Shown: positions 1 to 5,263, numbered from the stretch's first letter. The stretch: 5,842 bases of DNA from Bacilli bacterium (GCA_017618495.1 JAFZUD010000153.1:1-5842); one strand, 5' to 3'. Notes: a model not told the origin generated them from the sequence alone. A program made the numbers and translations.

Positions 1-414
1 GGTTGGACTTATGGCGCGGATGGCTGGAAGTATTCTGTCGCCACGATCACCGGCCTTATCGCTAAAGAGGATGTCGTCGCCACAATGGCGGTCCTTGGTC
101 TTGATGAAGGCTCTGTCGCTCTCAACATTGCTGGTGCTTATAGCTTTGCGGTTTATAACCTCTTCACCATCCCATGCTTCGCCGCTATCGGCGCTGCACA
201 CGGTGAACTCAAAGGCAAACATTTCTGGCTCACCCTCCTTTGGTGGTTTGCCATGTCATACGTCGCCGCTCTCATTGTCTACTGGATTGGTGAGGCTTAT
301 GTCTTCCAGTGGTGGCTTGGACTCATCATCACTTTGGTCCTCGCCGCTCTCATCGTCTCCTGTGGCTTCATCGTCTCAAAGAGACAGAAAGGAGCTTCCG
401 CTCTTAGAGCGTAA
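1..414 (+). CDS. feoB: Ferrous iron transport protein B, C-terminal end (partial)
   Basis: The window opens inside a reading frame that runs 137 codons to a TAA at 412-414. The first visible residues contain ATITGLIAKEDVV, which matches the conserved FeoB segment just before the last membrane helices. It is followed by AYSFAVYNLFTIPCFAAIG, the FeoB pattern of an N-x-x-x-x-PC motif in a membrane helix, and then by two further hydrophobic segments. The protein ends in a short basic tail (SKRQKG). FeoB is the inner-membrane Fe(II) transporter with a cytosolic N-terminal G domain; here only the C-terminal gate/membrane portion is seen and the G domain lies outside the window. An ATG at 85 opens the same frame but is internal, because the homology continues upstream of it. 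The next gene starts 11 bases after the stop and encodes a known FeoB partner, which supports the call. Identification is from motif memory, not a search. Confidence 0.93.
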   Translation, partial: GWTYGADGWKYSVATITGLIAKEDVVATMAVLGLDEGSVALNIAGAYSFAVYNLFTIPCFAAIGAAHGELKGKHFWLTLLWWFAMSYVAALIVYWIGEAYVFQWWLGLIITLVLAALIVSCGFIVSKRQKGASALRA

Positions 415-425
415 GCATAAATCCT

Positions 426-629
426 ATGCAGTGGTATGAAATTCTCATCATAATTGCTGCCGTCTTGTTCGTAGTCGGAGTTTTCGTCTGGAACATCTTC
501 CTAAAAAAGAAGACCGGGAAATCTCTTTGTTCGGATTGTTCTGGGAATTGTCCATCTTGCTGTGGGTGTGGTTCTTGTCACAAGAAAATCGACCTTGTGG
601 AGATGTATCACAAGTCCGAAGCCAAATAG
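426..629 (+). CDS. FeoB-associated Cys-rich membrane protein
   Basis: This is a 67-residue protein with one N-terminal membrane helix (about residues 5-26), a KKK stop-transfer patch (27-29) and a cytosol-facing Cys cluster with seven cysteines at 35, 38, 42, 45, 46, 48 and 51 (CSDC, CPSCCGC, CHKK). Small one-TM Cys-rich proteins of this shape are regularly encoded directly after feoB in Bacillota (the FeoB_associated family). They are thought to help Fe(II) uptake, perhaps by metal binding or a FeoC-like role, but the function is not settled. The gene starts 11 bases after the feoB stop and ends before the terminator at 705-734, so it is very likely cotranscribed with feoB. No clear Shine-Dalgarno sequence precedes the ATG; translational coupling to feoB is a plausible explanation. 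Confidence 0.9.
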   Translation: MQWYEILIIIAAVLFVVGVFVWNIFLKKKTGKSLCSDCSGNCPSCCGCGSCHKKIDLVEMYHKSEAK

Positions 630-651
630 ACGTTAATCAAAAAAGCTTTCA

Positions 652-705
652 TGAAAGGTCGAGGAATTGAAGAGACCTTGGCCTGTTTGCGAATACCTCC
701 TTTCA
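652..705 (+). other. Possible structured trailer RNA of the feo operon
   Basis: Two alternative pairings are visible. AAGGTC (655-660) can pair with GACCTT (674-679). Alternatively TGAAAG (652-657) pairs with CTTTCA (700-705), and GAGG (661-664) continues that helix with CCTC (696-699) after a three-base bulge. The pairings exclude one another, and the longer one borders the terminator stem that begins at 705. I do not recognise a named RNA family. It may simply be trailer sequence. Confidence 0.3.
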
Positions 706-734
706 GGGCCCTTATGACTTGAGGGCCCTTTTCT
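705..734 (+). terminator. Rho-independent terminator of the feoB operon
   Basis: AGGGCCCT at 705-712 pairs with AGGGCCCT at 722-729 to give an eight-base-pair, mostly GC stem (self-complementary arms) with a nine-base loop that a G-U pair can shorten. The 3' arm runs into TTTT (729-732). It follows the Cys-rich gene by about 75 bases and precedes the tRNA promoter. Confidence 0.85.
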
Positions 735-738
735 TCCC

Positions 739-767
739 TTGTAAGAGAGGCGTTTGCTAACTATAAT
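739..767 (+). promoter_or_regulatory. Sigma-A type promoter of tRNA-Ala
   Basis: A perfect -10 box TATAAT lies at 762-767, with TTGTAA (4 of 6 consensus) at 739-744 and a 17-base spacer. The expected start of transcription is near 774, only a few bases before the mature tRNA 5' end at 780, as is usual for stand-alone tRNA genes. Confidence 0.8.
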
Positions 768-779
768 GTTCGAGCGGTT

Positions 780-855
780 GGGGCATTAGCTCAGCTGGGA
801 GAGCGCATCGTTCGCAACGATGAGGTCGACGGTTCGATCCCGTTATGCTCCACCA
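780..855 (+). tRNA. tRNA-Ala (anticodon CGC)
   Basis: The complete cloverleaf can be folded by hand. The acceptor is GGGCAT-type (780-786) pairing with ATGCTCC (845-851) and contains the G3-U70 wobble that is the alanine identity element. The D arm is GCTC/GAGC (789-804). The anticodon stem is CATCG/CGATG (806-822) with loop TTCGCAA, giving anticodon CGC at 813-815. The T arm is GACGG-TTCGATC-CCGTT (828-844). The discriminator is A852 and CCA is encoded (853-855). It would decode the GCG codon. It stands alone between its own promoter and terminator. Confidence 0.97.
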
Positions 856-874
856 TTTTTATTATCAGGTGTCG

Positions 875-906
875 TTGTCCAAAGCCGCTTATTCAAAATT
901 GGACAA
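875..906. repeat. Inverted repeat TTGTCCAA / TTGGACAA
   Basis: TTGTCCAA at 875-882 and TTGGACAA at 899-906 are a perfect eight-base inverted repeat separated by 16 bases. It lies 20 bases after the tRNA CCA and before the tRNA terminator, so it would form a hairpin in the tRNA trailer. No U-tract follows, so it is not a terminator by itself. It might help 3' processing, but that is a guess. Confidence 0.55.
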
Positions 907-927
907 AAAGACTATTCAGCATAGATT

Positions 928-950
928 AGACCTCTTTTGAGGTCTTTTCT
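928..950 (+). terminator. Terminator of the tRNA-Ala transcript
   Basis: AGACCTC (928-934), loop TTTT, GAGGTCT (939-945), followed by a T-rich run to 950. A seven-base-pair stem with a tetraloop and U-tract, on the tRNA strand. Confidence 0.85.
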
Positions 951-965
951 TGTGTCTTGACTCTC

Positions 966-1001
966 TTTAAGTGCAAGTTGCACTTTAAGATTGCACTTTA
1001 A
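966..1001. repeat. Triple TTGCACTT repeat
   Basis: TTGCACTTTAA occurs twice in direct orientation (978-988 and 991-1001), 13 bases apart start to start. Its first eight bases also occur inverted as AAGTGCAA at 969-976, so the first two copies form a hairpin-like inverted repeat with a one-base centre. The block lies between two terminators and next to no obvious promoter. Confidence 0.5.
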
Positions 1002-1015
1002 AACATTGATTAAAG

Positions 1016-1044
1016 AAAACCCCTTCCGTTTTGGAGGGGGTTTT
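1016..1044. terminator. Terminator after the minus-strand lipoprotein gene
   Basis: AAAACCCCTTCC (1016-1027) pairs with GGAGGGGGTTTT (1033-1044), with one G-U pair on the plus strand and a five-base loop. This makes a 12-base-pair hairpin flanked by A and T runs. It starts about nine bases beyond the stop of the minus-strand gene; read on the minus strand it ends in TTTTC followed by T/A-rich DNA. It can also work on the plus strand. Confidence 0.85.
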
Positions 1045-1053
1045 AAATTCGAA

Positions 1054-2181
1054 TTATCTATAAACAGGCGGTTGATATTCTCTTTCTTCGAATTGGGACA
1101 AGTCAGGGTAGAAGACTTCGCATTCTTCGGTTACCTTTGTTCTTTGTTCCTTTGTCTCGTCTCTAATGACGTCGCCATTCGCTTTCTTTGAAACGGATCT
1201 GGTAATGTAATCCTCGTCGTAAGTGAAATAATCAGAAATGTTTAACAAGTAGTCTTGATGATAGCTAATTGAGTGCAAGAATCCCTTTTCCCCCGTTGGA
1301 TAATCAGTTATGTCTGAAGCGTTATACTCAAAATCATCTTTAACCACACAGCCAAAAGAACCACTTTTAGGGGAATGGTATTCATAGCTAGTATTACGCT
1401 CCATTTCATCGTCGTGGTCAGAGGAGTACCACGATGAGCTAAAACGGAAGTTCTGGAAAACGGACCTATCGATCTCGTCGAATCCTGTATAACCGTGAAA
1501 GTACGTCCAGCCATTAAGATAAAGGGCGAATTTCTCAGAAAAGTCCTCGCCTTGTGAATTCTCTACTTTGCAATAATAGGATTCATAAGTCCCTTTGTCT
1601 TCGCGTCCTTCGTAATAGCTTTGCTCGCTATGAACTTCGTAATAGAAACCGTCTTTAATATAGAACAAGAATTCACGAATTTGGTGTCTAATTAAGTCGT
1701 CTTCATCAAAGTATTTTGTTTTAGCGGTCTGTACGCTTTTTCTGTAAGCCCACTTATTATCGGCATCTAGTTGTTGGATGAAGTGCTTTTCTTCAAAATA
1801 GTCTTTTACAGAATAATTCGAATTTGAATAGTTCTTTTTGATGTGGTCTTCCTCTCTTTCGCTAACAACGCTCGTTTTTTTATGGAGAGATTGTTCTTCT
1901 GGAAATAATGACAAGTCATTATTGACCAAATCTTCTGCCTGCTCTTTAGTGATTGTAGGAGTGCTTAAACTAAACGAAACATCTTCTGAAAACAAACCAA
2001 CGGTAGTGGAAGATGGTCCGATCGGATGATACGCACTGTTTGCGAAGGAAGAATCGCTCGATCCGGAAGGCAAACTGCTGTCTGAGCCCGAAACCACGGG
2101 TGAAGAAATGGTGGCCGCTTCTTGGCAGCCAGCCAGGAGACAGGTTGTCAGTAATAGTCCAATGCTAAAATGCTTTTTCAT
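1054..2181 (-). CDS. Secreted lipoprotein of unknown function
   Basis: A 375-residue protein that I do not recognise. Residues 1-18 are a lipoprotein signal peptide (MKKH, then a hydrophobic core) with lipobox LAGC and the lipidated cysteine at 19. A Ser-rich, low-complexity linker follows (about 24-75), so the folded part sits away from the membrane. The rest is very rich in Tyr, Asp, Glu and Ser, with alternating strand-like stretches (for example around 170-205 and 315-350). Three further cysteines lie at 204, 278 and 354. The pattern resembles a mostly beta extracytoplasmic lipoprotein, but no catalytic motif is visible. The gene is alone on its strand. Hand counts of sample lines give about 32-42% GC, against about 50% in the phosphatase gene. 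The ATG at 2181-2179 is the natural start because the signal peptide begins there; no good Shine-Dalgarno precedes it. Confidence 0.85.
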   Translation of the reverse strand: MKKHFSIGLLLTTCLLAGCQEAATISSPVVSGSDSSLPSGSSDSSFANSAYHPIGPSSTTVGLFSEDVSFSLSTPTITKEQAEDLVNNDLSLFPEEQSLHKKTSVVSEREEDHIKKNYSNSNYSVKDYFEEKHFIQQLDADNKWAYRKSVQTAKTKYFDEDDLIRHQIREFLFYIKDGFYYEVHSEQSYYEGREDKGTYESYYCKVENSQGEDFSEKFALYLNGWTYFHGYTGFDEIDRSVFQNFRFSSSWYSSDHDDEMERNTSYEYHSPKSGSFGCVVKDDFEYNASDITDYPTGEKGFLHSISYHQDYLLNISDYFTYDEDYITRSVSKKANGDVIRDETKEQRTKVTEECEVFYPDLSQFEEREYQPPVYR

Positions 2182-2192
2182 ACTTCATTTAC

Positions 2193-2220
2193 TATATAAC
2201 AAGCGAAAACGGTCAGACAA
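2193..2220 (-). promoter_or_regulatory. Possible proximal promoter of the minus-strand lipoprotein
   Basis: On the minus strand, TTGTCT (2220-2215) and TATATA (2198-2193) are separated by 16 bases. Transcription would start about 5 bases before the ATG, giving an almost leaderless message. That would fit the missing ribosome binding site, but the match is weak. Confidence 0.35.
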
Positions 2221-2242
2221 TACCGACATCTTTACAATAAAG

Positions 2243-2270
2243 TTAATAATGCGAACCTGTTAGGTTACAA
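2243..2270 (-). promoter_or_regulatory. Possible distal promoter of the minus-strand lipoprotein
   Basis: On the minus strand, TTGTAA (2270-2265) and TATTAA (2248-2243) are 16 bases apart, each matching consensus at four of six positions. A start here would give a leader of roughly 55 bases. A small inverted repeat (AACCT-GTT-AGGTT, 2254-2266) fills the spacer. Confidence 0.3.
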
Positions 2271-2312
2271 TATGTTGTAAAGAAGAGCGGGAAGAACAAG
2301 ACTGTCATGTAA
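2250..2312 (+). pseudogene. 3' relic of a second GGDEF (diguanylate cyclase) gene
   Basis: An open stretch with no start codon ends with QYVVKKSGKNKTVM and a TAA at 2310-2312. The last residues match the C-terminal end of the intact cyclase at 4229-5260 (KKSGKNKTVY). At DNA level, 2279-2312 matches 5227-5260 at 29 of 34 bases; two of the mismatches are silent third-position changes (GGA/GGG, ACC/ACT) and the other three make the last-codon change Tyr to Met. The sequence YVVKKSGKN also fits the end of a GGDEF domain (Y-x-x-K-x-x-G-K-N). Both stops are followed two bases later by GAAGAG and then a terminator. Upstream, the frame hits a stop at 2247-2249 and no GGDEF motif remains, so the body of the gene is gone. 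Confidence 0.75.
2265..2280. repeat. Operator-like palindrome TTACAATATGTTGTAA
   Basis: TTACAA (2265-2270) and TTGTAA (2275-2280) are perfect inverted half-sites with a four-base centre. TTACAATA occurs again in direct orientation at 2232-2239, 33 bases away, about three helical turns. The site lies upstream of the minus-strand lipoprotein, overlapping a possible -35 box. It also overlaps the first bases of the GGDEF relic, so part of it may be former coding sequence. Confidence 0.4.
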
Positions 2313-2314
2313 TT

Positions 2315-2344
2315 GAAGAGGAGGTCAGTCGAGGCTTCCTTTTT
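2315..2344 (+). terminator. Terminator left from the lost GGDEF gene
   Basis: GAAGAGGAGG (2315-2324) can pair with CTTCCTTTTT (2335-2344), including several G-U pairs, around a ten-base loop, with the T-run in the 3' arm. It sits three bases after the relic's stop codon, the same relative place as the terminator of the intact cyclase. Confidence 0.55.
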
Positions 2345-2357
2345 GTTTAGTTTCTTC

Positions 2358-2373
2358 ACGCGCTCATGCGCGT
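2358..2373. repeat. Perfect GC hairpin ACGCGC-TCAT-GCGCGT
   Basis: ACGCGC (2358-2363) and GCGCGT (2368-2373) form a perfect six-base-pair stem with a four-base centre, in otherwise AT-rich DNA. It lies five bases upstream of the possible -35 box of the phosphatase gene and is followed by a loose T-rich run. It could be an operator or a second weak terminator. Confidence 0.45.
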
Positions 2374-2377
2374 ATTG

Positions 2378-2406
2378 TTGTTTTCGGGAGAGTAATTTGG
2401 TATAAC
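2378..2406 (+). promoter_or_regulatory. Promoter of the lipoprotein phosphatase gene (extended -10)
   Basis: TATAAC at 2401-2406 is preceded by TGG, forming an extended -10 (TGNTATAAC). TTGTTT at 2378-2383 is a weak -35 with a 17-base spacer. The start would be near 2413, giving a leader of about 24 bases that includes the ribosome binding site AAAGGGG at 2424-2430, six bases before the ATG. Confidence 0.6.
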
Positions 2407-2436
2407 GCTTTCATAGATTGAATAAAGGGGCACTTT

Positions 2437-4071
2437 ATGAAAAAAGTATCAATCAAACGCGCGCTTTTTTTGAGCACGCTGTGTCTTACCGCTTTAGCGG
2501 GCTGCGGTGGTCAAGGAACTGAGGCCAGCACCGAAGCCTCAATCGTTGACACAAGCGGATTCAAAAACGTTAACGACAAGGAAGCCTTCGAAATCCATAG
2601 CGATCTCCAGAAAGCCTTCTTGGAATATGATGGATCATACGCGACGATTCCGGCTGATATGTATCCAGACGGAACGGCGAACCTTTCCGATTCCAATCCG
2701 ATCACTTTGACCTGGGATTATGAGCTTCCAGAAGGAAAGGAAGTCTCCTCCTATAGCGTCATCTTCGGCCAGAAGTCCGATTTGAGTGATGGCTATCGCG
2801 TTCTTGGTGATACCGAAGAATCGATTACTTTCTCTAACCCATTCTTAGGAACCAACTATTACAAACTCATTGCCACCTTCGCGGATGGCTCAACCGATGA
2901 ATCTTTGATTCACACATTCGAGGTCAATAGCAAATACCCAAGGAACCTCACCATCTCTGGCATGACCAATTGCCGTGATATGGGCGGAAGAGTCACTGAA
3001 GATGGCACCAAGATCAAGCAAGGCATGATCTACCGCACAAGCGGCAAGAACCAAAATGGCTCTTTGACCGACGCGACCACCGAGGAAATGATCAACCACC
3101 TCGGCGTGAAGAATGAGATCAACCTCGCTGGCGATAGCGATTCCTATAACCTCAAGCTCGAAGGCACGACCTTAATCAGCAGCTGCAAGATGGATACCTC
3201 AAGCACCGGTGGCTTCCATCACTTCTCAAGAAACACCGAAGCCGTTAAGAACTTCTTCACCATCCTCTCCGATGAGGACAACTTCCCTCTCTTCTACCAT
3301 TGCAAGATCGGCACCGACAGAACCGGCTTATGCTCCGTCTTATTAAGCGGTCTCCTTGGCGTCTCTCTCGATGAAGTCTATCAGGACTATCTCTTCTCTA
3401 ACTTCGGCAAGATCGGAGAAAAGAGAGGCATCGGCACTGGCGATTCCCACGACATGCTCAAATACGTCAACGACTTATTGACCTTCTCTGGCGCTTCATT
3501 CAAGAACAAGGTCTATAACGTCCTTCTCTCAATCGGCTTATCGAGAGAAACCTTAGATAAGGTTATCTCCAACCTCACCGAAGGTCCTGCTCCAAAAGGC
3601 AACGACGCCAATCAGGTCATCGCCAGGGCAGACGCCTTAACCGCTTCTGGGGTTGATGCGACCACCGATACGAGCGACAGAAAACACCCAGACACCTATT
3701 ACGTTCTCGATAGCGAGGACAAATCCGTCAGCTATTCCTTCGATGTCTCTAGTGCCTTCACTGGCCAGGTTGTTGCCTATCTTGGCAACTCCGATGCCTC
3801 AACAAGCAAGAAGATCGGCGACGCCATCACCTGTGAGATTGACGGCAATGATTTAGAGATCAGAGATGTCACTTACAAAGATGCCAGAATGGGCAAATGC
3901 ACCGTCAGCGGTTCTTCCCGTATGAACTACTTCCCGGTCATCCTTGGCACGGCTGAGCTTTCCCAAGGAAACCACACCATCCAAATCACAGGAAGCGCTG
4001 AAACGATGAACCTCGGAGGCATCTATATCTTCGACAACGCAACAGCGGGCGGATCTAACGGCATTGATTAA
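2437..4071 (+). CDS. Extracytoplasmic lipoprotein with tyrosine-phosphatase-like domain
   Basis: A 544-residue protein. Residues 1-22 are a lipoprotein signal peptide with lipobox LAGC and lipidated Cys23. A linker with Ser/Thr/Glu follows. Residues about 88-163 look like a fibronectin type III-like beta domain (TLTWDYELPEG at its start, TFEV at its end). Residues about 168-380 match the bacterial Y_phosphatase3 group: an early NCRDMGG motif (178-184) and the P-loop HCKIGTDRTG (288-297), with nucleophile Cys289 and phosphate-binding Arg295 in the CX5R spacing. Residues about 418-533 resemble a carbohydrate-binding, galactose-binding-like beta sandwich. The family hydrolyses phospho-Tyr/Ser/Thr or phosphoinositides; Listeria LipA is a secreted relative. 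The substrate here is unknown and must be outside the cell membrane. Ribosome binding site AAAGGGG is six bases before the ATG. Own promoter and terminator suggest a single-gene unit. Domain calls at both ends are from pattern only. Confidence 0.85.
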   Translation: MKKVSIKRALFLSTLCLTALAGCGGQGTEASTEASIVDTSGFKNVNDKEAFEIHSDLQKAFLEYDGSYATIPADMYPDGTANLSDSNPITLTWDYELPEGKEVSSYSVIFGQKSDLSDGYRVLGDTEESITFSNPFLGTNYYKLIATFADGSTDESLIHTFEVNSKYPRNLTISGMTNCRDMGGRVTEDGTKIKQGMIYRTSGKNQNGSLTDATTEEMINHLGVKNEINLAGDSDSYNLKLEGTTLISSCKMDTSSTGGFHHFSRNTEAVKNFFTILSDEDNFPLFYHCKIGTDRTGLCSVLLSGLLGVSLDEVYQDYLFSNFGKIGEKRGIGTGDSHDMLKYVNDLLTFSGASFKNKVYNVLLSIGLSRETLDKVISNLTEGPAPKGNDANQVIARADALTASGVDATTDTSDRKHPDTYYVLDSEDKSVSYSFDVSSAFTGQVVAYLGNSDASTSKKIGDAITCEIDGNDLEIRDVTYKDARMGKCTVSGSSRMNYFPVILGTAELSQGNHTIQITGSAETMNLGGIYIFDNATAGGSNGID

Positions 4072-4086
4072 TCAACACCGACATAG

Positions 4087-4113
4087 AAGGTCCCTTACAT
4101 AGGGACCTTTTTA
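4087..4113 (+). terminator. Terminator of the phosphatase gene
   Basis: AAGGTCCCT (4087-4095) pairs with AGGGACCTT (4101-4109) as a perfect nine-base-pair stem with a five-base loop, running into TTTTT. It begins 15 bases after the stop codon. Confidence 0.92.
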
Positions 4114-4136
4114 TTGCTACACTTTGTAAAAAAGCA

Positions 4137-4148
4137 TCTCATTTGAGA
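4137..4148. repeat. Palindrome TCTCATTTGAGA over the cyclase -35 box
   Basis: TCTCA (4137-4141) and TGAGA (4144-4148) are perfect inverted half-sites separated by two bases. The right half overlaps the -35 box TTGAGA (4143-4148), where a bound regulator would compete with RNA polymerase. It is short and may be chance. Confidence 0.35.
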
Positions 4149-4171
4149 AAAGATACTAGCCCAATTATCAT
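4143..4171 (+). promoter_or_regulatory. Promoter of the diguanylate cyclase gene
   Basis: TTGAGA (5 of 6) at 4143-4148 and TATCAT (5 of 6) at 4166-4171 have the ideal 17-base spacer. The start would be near 4178, giving a leader of about 50 bases. A second, weaker -10-like TAGAAT is at 4201-4206 without a good -35. Confidence 0.65.
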
Positions 4172-4217
4172 ATTTATAGTGAATTCCGATTATTGTTGGT
4201 TAGAATATAGCCCAATT
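4157..4217 (+). repeat. Direct repeat TAGCCCAATT flanking the cyclase start region
   Basis: TAGCCCAATT occurs at 4157-4166 and again at 4208-4217, 51 bases apart. The first copy is inside the promoter spacer and touches the -10 box. The second lies in the leader immediately before the ribosome binding site AGGAGA (4219-4224). The placement suits an operator or a leader RNA element. Confidence 0.45.
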
Positions 4218-4228
4218 TAGGAGACCCT

Positions 4229-5260
4229 ATGTCTATTTCCGCTGACCAAAAGCATCATTACAAGACGATAGATAAGACCTGCTATGGAGCAAACATCATC
4301 TATTTGTTCCTTCACGCTTTCTACCTTGTTTTGTTCGTAATCAATAAGCTCTATATCCTTGTTGGCGTCACCGCGGGTGTCATCGCCATTTATTTGCTTT
4401 TCTTCGTTCTTCTCAAGAAGAAGAAATACTATCTCTACGCATTACTATGCGGAAACGAGTTCTTCGCGTATATCGCTGTGACCACCTTGATGCTTGGCTT
4501 TGGGACAGGATTCACTTATTACCTCATTGGGTTGTCGGTCGTTTCCTTCTTCACCTCTTATTTCTCGAAGACAAAGGACATCAAGGGCTCAATCGTCTGG
4601 GTCGTTCTTTCTCTTGCCATCTACCTCACCCTTTATCTCGTCTCCAAGTTCAATCCTCCGTTCTATCAGATTGAGGAATGGCTTGAGATCACCCTTCTCA
4701 TCACCAACGCGGTCATCGTCTTCGGCTTTGTCGCTGTCTACCTCGTCATCTTCTTGAAGTACGCTTTATCGCTTGAGAAGAAGATCATGAACGAATCGAG
4801 GACCGATGAGCTCACCAAGATCAAAAACCGCTACGGCTTATATGACTATTTCGATTTGACCGAAGACAAGAGCAACAAAGTCCTAGCCCTCTTCGACATC
4901 GACAACTTCAAAGCCGTAAATGACCGCTATGGCCACGCTGGAGGAGACTATGTCCTCAAGCGAATCGCCGAAATCGCCTCCGAGGAATTAAACGATTCCT
5001 TCGTCTGCCGTTATGGCGGAGAGGAATTCGTCGTCGTCATGGAAGAAGACGAGAAAACTCCAGTCCTTGATAGGCTTGAGGCTTTAAGAAAACGAATCGA
5101 AAGCGAAGACTTCGGATTCGAAGGCGAGACATTCCATGTCACCGTCACCATCGGCGCGACCAAGAACTGCGATGAGATTTCTCTCGAGAACTGGGTCGAG
5201 CAAACCGATGAGAAGATGTATTCCGGAAAGAAGAGCGGAAAGAACAAGACCGTCTATTAA
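4229..5260 (+). CDS. Membrane-bound diguanylate cyclase (GGDEF domain)
   Basis: A 343-residue protein that should make cyclic di-GMP from two GTP. Residues about 19-178 hold six hydrophobic segments, then a short charged helix (about 180-192) that links to the GGDEF domain. The catalytic domain shows the usual landmarks: DELTKIKNR near 193-201, FDIDNFKAVND (222-232) with the metal-binding aspartate, YGHAGGD, and the signature RYGGEEF with GGEEF at 263-267. It ends with MYSGKKSGKNKTVY. The residues five before GGEEF are not RxxD (LNDS occupies the place), so the product-inhibition I-site appears absent. The membrane part is not a domain I can name and is presumably the sensor. AGGAGA at 4219-4224 is a good ribosome binding site five bases before the ATG. 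The gene has its own promoter and terminator. No EAL or HD-GYP phosphodiesterase is visible in the window. Confidence 0.93.
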   Translation: MSISADQKHHYKTIDKTCYGANIIYLFLHAFYLVLFVINKLYILVGVTAGVIAIYLLFFVLLKKKKYYLYALLCGNEFFAYIAVTTLMLGFGTGFTYYLIGLSVVSFFTSYFSKTKDIKGSIVWVVLSLAIYLTLYLVSKFNPPFYQIEEWLEITLLITNAVIVFGFVAVYLVIFLKYALSLEKKIMNESRTDELTKIKNRYGLYDYFDLTEDKSNKVLALFDIDNFKAVNDRYGHAGGDYVLKRIAEIASEELNDSFVCRYGGEEFVVVMEEDEKTPVLDRLEALRKRIESEDFGFEGETFHVTVTIGATKNCDEISLENWVEQTDEKMYSGKKSGKNKTVY

Positions 5261-5263
5261 ACG

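Noticed and set aside
11..439. Plus-strand open frame of 142 codons across the feoB end
   Set aside because: It is a Ser/Leu-rich out-of-frame reading of feoB, which has clear homology in frame 1; it also overlaps the start of the Cys-rich gene.
780..2280. Genomic island integrated at the tRNA-Ala gene
   Set aside because: I looked for a repeat of the tRNA 3' end near 2250-2280 and found none, and no integrase is present. The odd composition is limited to one gene.
2182..2436. Cyclic di-GMP riboswitch upstream of the phosphatase gene
   Set aside because: Considered because of the nearby GGDEF genes, but I find none of the conserved GEMM core elements, and the leader after the predicted start is only about 24 bases.
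2890..3099. Minus-strand open frame inside the phosphatase gene
   Set aside because: A shadow of a gene with strong motif support; no ribosome binding site or family resemblance.
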